NCBI GenBank assembly: GCA_044227505.1 | Contig: JBGAWP010000052.1 | Location: 1 to 28,500, forward strand | Source of the DNA: UBA7236 sp044227505 | GTDB lineage: Bacteria > Bacteroidota > Bacteroidia > Chitinophagales > BACL12 | Direction of reading: 5' to 3' | DNA length: 28,500 nt | Part shown: piece after piece, positions 24,537-28,500 of the stretch | Position numbering within the stretch: position 1 is the stretch's first letter | How the letters are laid out: the number at the start of each line of letters is the position of its first letter | Program-made: the position numbers and the translations under genes | The notes under the pieces: generated by a model | What the model was told of the DNA's origin: nothing | Seen by the model: only the letters and a program-made list of their open reading frames with translations | Database searches by the model: none

Positions 24537-27061
24537 AATATTTATTTAGCATACTTTTTGTATTGGGCTTTGGTATAACAAATAGTTACACTCAAAAAAC
24601 ATTGGAAATTGATTTAAACTCCAACTGGTTCTTTCGGAAAGTTGGTGATACTACAGGCTGGATGCCTGCAACGGTTCCCGGTTGTGTTCACACAGATCTG
24701 CTCGCAAATAATGTTATTCCTGATCCCTTTTATGGCGACAATGAAAAACTCGTGCAATGGGTGGAGCGGGAAGATTGGGAATACAAAACAACTTTTTATT
24801 TAGATAGAAAAATTATCAAACAAAAATACATTGACATTGACATTCATTTTGAAGGATTAGATACCTACGCCGATGTTTATATAAATGATTCCTTAGTTTT
24901 AAAAGCAGACAATATGTTTGTCGAATGGGATAGAACTGTGAACAGGTATTTAAAAAAGGGAGAAAATACATTATATATTAAATTTAATTCTTCTGTAAGG
25001 GTGGGTAAAGACTTAATGACTAATTATCCGATACAATTACCTGGCGAAGAGAGGGTATTCACTAGAAAAGCACAATATCAATATGGATGGGATTGGGGAC
25101 CAAGATTAGTTACCTGTGGCATTTGGAAGCCTGTGAAAATAATAGTATGCGATTACCAAACTTATATTTTCTCATCTTCCGTCGTCCCCGGAAAAGTGAT
25201 TAATGATTCAGTTATTGTTGATCTTGAATTAATTTCCATGCTTGGTTATGAAGGATTTGGAAAATATTCCATTGCGATATTCAACAAAAAGGATGGAACT
25301 GAAATACCACTGATTTCACAAAAAGGTTATGGCGAAATTTGTATATTGCAATTTGTAATTCACAAACCTGAAATTTGGTGGTGTAATGGTTCAGGCGAAC
25401 AACCGCTATATAATATTGAAGTTGTTGTAAAGAGAAAAAAACAAATTATAGATAAATTTGACGTCACCTTTGCAATACGAAATATAGAATTAAAACAGGT
25501 TACTGATATTTATGGAAAATCATTTGCTTTCGAATTGAACGACAAACCCATTTTTATAAAAGGTGCTAATTATATACCCTTACACAGTTTCCCATCCTCC
25601 CTGCAAAAAGAAGATTACAGAAAAATATTAACCGAGGCAAAGAACATGAACATGAATATGATCCGGGTTTGGGGCGGAGGAATTTACGAACCGGATTATT
25701 TTTATGAGTTATGTGATTCGCTTGGCCTTTTAGTCTGGCAGGATTATATGTTTGCATGTGCCATGTATCCATTTCATGAAAATATTAACTCCTATGTGGA
25801 TGAAATTCGGTATCAAACACGCAGAATTAATAAAAACGGTTCTGTTGCCTTGTGGTGTGGCAATAATGAAAATTTTGAGGGTTGGCATAATTGGGGTTGG
25901 CAAAAACAGTTTGGATATTCAGAAAGTGATTCACAAAAAATATGGATGGAAAATTTAGAACTTTTTACAGGCACCATACCCACAGAAACAAAAAATGAAA
26001 ACGTAAAAAATTATCACCCCTCCACCCCTACGCACGGCTGGGGACGACAGGAAAGTTTAACGGAAGGTGATTGTCATTACTGGGGAGTTTGGTGGGGAAA
26101 AGAACCTTTTGAAATGTACAATAATAAAATTCCGCGTTTCATGAGTGAATATGGATTTCAGGGAATGCCTGTATTTAATTCCTTCAAAAAATTTATTCCT
26201 GAAAATGAATTGAATATTAATTCCGCATCCGTTAAAAATCATCAGAAACACCCAGTAGGGTATGAAACGATTGCGGAATATATGTCGCGAGATTATATAA
26301 TTCCGGAAAAATTTGAAGATTATATTTATGTATCTCAATTATTACAGGCCAGAGGAATGCAAATTGCAATTGAAGCTCACCGGAGAAATAAACCCTATTG
26401 CATGGGCACCTTATTCTGGCAATTAAATGATTGCTGGCCGGTAACGAGTTGGAGTAGTATTGATTATTATGGAAATAGAAAGGCTAGTTATTTTACAGTA
26501 AAAGAGAAATATAAAACACAGATGATAAGTGTGGTGAATGAAAATGACAGTATTAAAATATTTATCGTGAATGATGATGTTATGTCTTTGAAGGTTGAAT
26601 TGGAATCTATTTTATTAAACGCTGAAGGATTAACATTGGAGAAGAAGAGCATCCCTCTAAAATTGGAAGCACAATCTTCACTTCTTTATGCCTCCATTTC
26701 CATCGGAGAATTTCTTAAAAACGAGTTACCCGAAAATTTAGTATTATATACGTCTATTAAGCAAAATAATTCTGTTCTAGCTGAAAATTTTTACAACTTC
26801 GTTTCCCCAAAGAATTTGAATCTGAAAGTACCGGTATTTGAAATGATATTGGACCCAACCACCCATAAATTAACGATCAGTTCCAATGTTTATGCAAAAA
26901 ACGTATACCTGTATACTAAGCAGGCAGAACTGAAGTTGAGTGATAATTTCTTCGATCTGTTGCCGAATGCTCCAAAAGAAATATCTTTGCAGGACAATTT
27001 TCCCGTAGAAATGATGGGATATATAAAAATTAAATGTTTAAATACGCTTTACAGCGAATAA
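24533..27061 (+). CDS. beta-mannosidase, GH2
   Basis: An 842-residue exported GH2 enzyme close to the usual beta-mannosidase size. A signal peptide covers about residues 1-20 (MKYLFSILFVLGFGITNSYT). The N-terminal sugar-binding domain carries the beta-mannosidase hallmarks WMPATVPGCVHTDLL and WVEREDWEYKTTF, and QYQYGWDWGPRLVTCGIWKP at about 181-200. The barrel contains IRVWGGGIYEPDYFYELCD (377-395), the acid/base Glu446 in WCGNNENFEGW, and the nucleophile Glu539 in MSEYGFQGMP. MGTLFWQLNDCWPVTSWSSI (624-643) is also typical. It cleaves terminal beta-mannose, including the Man-beta-1,4-GlcNAc bond of N-glycan cores. It overlaps cutC by 4 bp and is followed after 4 bp by the phosphatase gene. 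Confidence 0.95.
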   Translation: MKYLFSILFVLGFGITNSYTQKTLEIDLNSNWFFRKVGDTTGWMPATVPGCVHTDLLANNVIPDPFYGDNEKLVQWVEREDWEYKTTFYLDRKIIKQKYIDIDIHFEGLDTYADVYINDSLVLKADNMFVEWDRTVNRYLKKGENTLYIKFNSSVRVGKDLMTNYPIQLPGEERVFTRKAQYQYGWDWGPRLVTCGIWKPVKIIVCDYQTYIFSSSVVPGKVINDSVIVDLELISMLGYEGFGKYSIAIFNKKDGTEIPLISQKGYGEICILQFVIHKPEIWWCNGSGEQPLYNIEVVVKRKKQIIDKFDVTFAIRNIELKQVTDIYGKSFAFELNDKPIFIKGANYIPLHSFPSSLQKEDYRKILTEAKNMNMNMIRVWGGGIYEPDYFYELCDSLGLLVWQDYMFACAMYPFHENINSYVDEIRYQTRRINKNGSVALWCGNNENFEGWHNWGWQKQFGYSESDSQKIWMENLELFTGTIPTETKNENVKNYHPSTPTHGWGRQESLTEGDCHYWGVWWGKEPFEMYNNKIPRFMSEYGFQGMPVFNSFKKFIPENELNINSASVKNHQKHPVGYETIAEYMSRDYIIPEKFEDYIYVSQLLQARGMQIAIEAHRRNKPYCMGTLFWQLNDCWPVTSWSSIDYYGNRKASYFTVKEKYKTQMISVVNENDSIKIFIVNDDVMSLKVELESILLNAEGLTLEKKSIPLKLEAQSSLLYASISIGEFLKNELPENLVLYTSIKQNNSVLAENFYNFVSPKNLNLKVPVFEMILDPTTHKLTISSNVYAKNVYLYTKQAELKLSDNFFDLLPNAPKEISLQDNFPVEMMGYIKIKCLNTLYSE

Positions 27062-27065
27062 TATT

Positions 27066-27812
27066 ATGAGAAGATTTGCGATATCCGACATCCATGGCTG
27101 CCTGAATACCTTTATGGCATTGCTTACAACGCTTGAATTGAAAAAAGAGGATGAATTGTATCTTATTGGCGACCTGATTGACCGTGGCCCTAATGGGAAA
27201 GGCGTTATGGACCTGGTGATGCAAATGCAGGAGGATGGTTATAACATCACCGTACTGATGGGAAACCACGAATGGATGTTTCTTCAGGCTGTAGATGAGA
27301 CCATTCCCTATTGCTGGGACTGGAGGAGATTTCAGAACTGGATGAAAAATGGGGGAACCACCACCCTTGCAAATTTTGGTTATCACCGGATTGATGATCT
27401 TAAGGGTCTTGATAAAAAATATGACACTTTTCTCCGGAACCTGAAAACGCATATTGAGCTGGATAAATATATCCTTGTTCATGCGGGATTTAACTTTAAG
27501 GAAGAGGATATTTACAAAGACACCCAAAACATGTTCTGGATTCGAAATTATTACAATGATATCAAACCGGAAAAGATCAATAACAAGATCATAATTCATG
27601 GTCACGCCACCAGAAATTATCAAACACTGGAACAGGATATCAAAGAAATGAAATATCCTGCAATTAATATTGATTGTGGTTGCGTGTATGCAATAAAGAA
27701 TCCGCTTGCAAGATTATGCGCTCTTGATCTGGATACTTTAGTTCCTATTTTTCAGGAAAATATTGATAGGGATATTATGAAGGTGAAAAAGGAAGCAGCT
27801 GCGAAAGGATAA
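27066..27812 (+). CDS. PPP-family metallophosphatase (serine/threonine phosphatase or Ap4A-hydrolase type)
   Basis: A 248-residue cytoplasmic calcineurin-like phosphoesterase with the full PPP signature: SDIHG (residues 7-11), GDLIDRG (35-41), GNHEW (66-70), HAG (139-141) and HGHA (178-181), which together bind a two-metal centre. The size and motif spacing match bacterial PP1-like protein phosphatases and symmetrical Ap4A hydrolases; the sequence alone does not separate these. It begins 4 bp after the beta-mannosidase stop, so it is the last gene of the glycan operon. Its base composition seems somewhat less AT-rich than its neighbours. No link to glycan use is known to me. Confidence 0.92.
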   Translation: MRRFAISDIHGCLNTFMALLTTLELKKEDELYLIGDLIDRGPNGKGVMDLVMQMQEDGYNITVLMGNHEWMFLQAVDETIPYCWDWRRFQNWMKNGGTTTLANFGYHRIDDLKGLDKKYDTFLRNLKTHIELDKYILVHAGFNFKEEDIYKDTQNMFWIRNYYNDIKPEKINNKIIIHGHATRNYQTLEQDIKEMKYPAINIDCGCVYAIKNPLARLCALDLDTLVPIFQENIDRDIMKVKKEAAAKG

Positions 27813-27852
27813 TGAATTTTCTGCTACAAATTATGGGATAAAAAATGGAGCA

Positions 27853-27897
27853 ACGAATACACGAATCTTTTAAACCAATTTATATTCGTGCATTCGT
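27853..27897 (+). terminator. likely intrinsic terminator after the glycan operon
   Basis: The arms 27853-27866 (acgaatacacgaat) and 27884-27897 (attcgtgcattcgt) pair with one mismatch around a 17-nt loop. A T-rich run (tatttttttc) begins three bases after the second arm. It lies 41 bp after the phosphatase stop. Each arm is itself a near-duplicate of an attcgtg unit, a kind of repeat frequent between Bacteroidota genes. Confidence 0.65.
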
Positions 27898-27920
27898 GAC
27901 TATTTTTTTCTGAATATCCT

Positions 27921-28199
27921 TTAATTATTAATTATTAATTTTTCAGTGGCTACAATATTTTTCTGCCTTGTATTATAGTAAAAAATAAAGTATATTCCTT
28001 TTGCAAAAACAGGAGTATATAAATTCATTGAATGTACATTCTCTTCCACTCTATAAGTACTTATGATCTTTCCGGTTATATCTGAAATAGCAATTATATC
28101 AAACGGACCCGTTGCAGTATTAAAATAGATCGTAAAATGATCGGTAGTGGGATTTGGAAAGATATAAAATGGATCGTTGTATTCAAAAATAATTAATTT
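27921..28199 (-). pseudogene. orphan T9SS C-terminal sorting domain (gene remnant)
   Basis: An open stretch of 92 codons ends with TAA at 27921-27923. The translation is a clear type IX secretion (Por) C-terminal sorting domain: NDPFYIFPNPTTDHFTIYF, then ISDITGKIISTYRV, MNLYTPVFAKGIYFIFYY and a final EKLIINN. The order of the PNPT motif, the D-x-x-G-K motif, the L-YTP-GIYF motif and a basic tail is diagnostic. No start codon is available: an in-frame stop (TAA at 28200-28202) precedes it directly and the DNA beyond is repeats. It is therefore the 3' end of a lost secreted-protein gene whose body was removed or replaced. It shows the organism has or had a T9SS. Confidence 0.85.
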
Positions 28200-28242
28200 T
28201 TAAGAGAAATGCAGGGAGGAGGAAGGAAAGAGGAGAAAGGAG

Positions 28243-28271
28243 AAAGGAGTTTAAATTTCTTGCGAAATTTT
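28243..28271 (+). repeat. 29-bp direct repeat, copy 1, containing a hairpin
   Basis: This is identical over 29 bp to 28329-28357. Inside, the arms aaatttc and gaaattt pair around a 4-nt loop. A purine-rich GGAGG/AAAGG tract (28209-28249) leads into it. The repeat is followed by gtttgttttcct (28285-28296) and then a heptamer array. Confidence 0.85.
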
Positions 28272-28294
28272 ACCAAATCCCACCGTTTGTTTTC

Positions 28295-28322
28295 CTGATA
28301 CTTGATTCCTGATACCTGATAC
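28295..28322 (+). repeat. heptamer tandem array, four units (ctgatac type)
   Basis: Four consecutive 7-bp units: ctgatac, ttgattc, ctgatac, ctgatac. The 7-bp period is the same as in the arrays around the four-helix-bundle gene, but the unit sequence differs. Confidence 0.85.
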
Positions 28323-28328
28323 ACATAA

Positions 28329-28357
28329 AAAGGAGTTTAAATTTCTTGCGAAATTTT
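28329..28357 (+). repeat. 29-bp direct repeat, copy 2
   Basis: An exact second copy of 28243-28271, again followed downstream by gtttgttttcct (28437-28448) and then a heptamer array. The two copies therefore form one composite repeat with different inserts. Confidence 0.85.
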
Positions 28358-28372
28358 GTAGGATTTACTGTT

Positions 28373-28405
28373 AGTGAAACCCTCGCTGGGAGCGAGAGCT
28401 TCACT
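28373..28405. repeat. palindromic hairpin element, relatively GC-rich
   Basis: Outer arms agtgaa (28373-28378) and ttcact (28400-28405) and inner arms ctcgct (28382-28387) and agcgag (28391-28396) can fold into an imperfect stem with a GGG loop. It stands out from the AT-rich surroundings and resembles a REP-like unit. No gene lies near enough upstream for it to be an obvious terminator. Confidence 0.55.
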
Positions 28406-28454
28406 ATCATTTGAAAAAACATTTTCGGATCTCAAAGTTTGTTTTCCTAAGTCT

Positions 28455-28500
28455 GTCCTATGTCCTGTGTCCTATGTCCTGTGTCCTATGTCCTATGTCC
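28455..28500 (+). repeat. heptamer tandem array (gtcctat/gtcctgt), runs off window
   Basis: Six full 7-bp units, gtcctat or gtcctgt, plus four bases to the window edge. The array probably continues to the right. The units share the GTC start with the arrays at 23179 and 23765. Confidence 0.92.

Noticed and set aside
27030..27623. 197-codon minus-strand frame across the phosphatase gene
   Set aside because: It is antisense to a complete PPP phosphatase with all metal-binding motifs.

Overview
The window is AT-rich DNA from a Bacteroidota bacterium. The evidence is the type of contractile injection system, a type IX secretion (T9SS) C-terminal sorting domain remnant, a four-helix-bundle (23S rRNA intervening-sequence-type) protein, and glycoside hydrolases with periplasmic export signals. 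A finer placement (for example Chitinophagales or Saprospirales) is only a guess.

Region 1 (1 to about 17340, all minus strand, reading right to left) is most of an extracellular contractile injection system (eCIS, PVC/Afp/MAC-like). In transcription order it holds a small two-helix membrane protein, a DUF4255 cap/tube-terminator protein, a conserved protein of unknown role, one sheath gene, two tube genes, a tiny DUF5908 gene at 12209-12364, a LysM baseplate protein, a VgrG-like spike, a gp25-like wedge protein, a BaseplateJ-like (Pvc11) wedge protein, an unnamed accessory/fibre-like protein, a Pvc12-like wedge protein, and the start of the tape-measure-family protein, which runs off the left edge. 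Gaps are short and several stops and starts overlap, so this looks like one operon. No AAA+ ATPase, PAAR tip or recognisable effector lies in the window. The ATPase is expected beyond the left edge.

Directly upstream on the same strand (17368-18942) is an exported GH18 protein with a three-helix membrane anchor. By spacing it could be the first gene of the eCIS operon. About 965 bp of gene-free DNA follows.

Region 2 (19908-27812, plus strand) is a glycan-degradation cluster: GH20 beta-N-acetylhexosaminidase, glycosylasparaginase, a four-helix-bundle protein, CutC, GH2 beta-mannosidase and a PPP-type metallophosphatase. The three hydrolases match three of the steps needed to dismantle the core of an N-linked glycan (Man-beta-GlcNAc, GlcNAc-beta-GlcNAc, GlcNAc-Asn). 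The four-helix-bundle gene sits between inverted arrays of a 7-bp repeat and looks like an inserted unit.

Region 3 (27813-28500) has a hairpin terminator, an orphan T9SS sorting domain with no start codon (a gene remnant), and a dense patch of short repeats, several with a 7-bp period.
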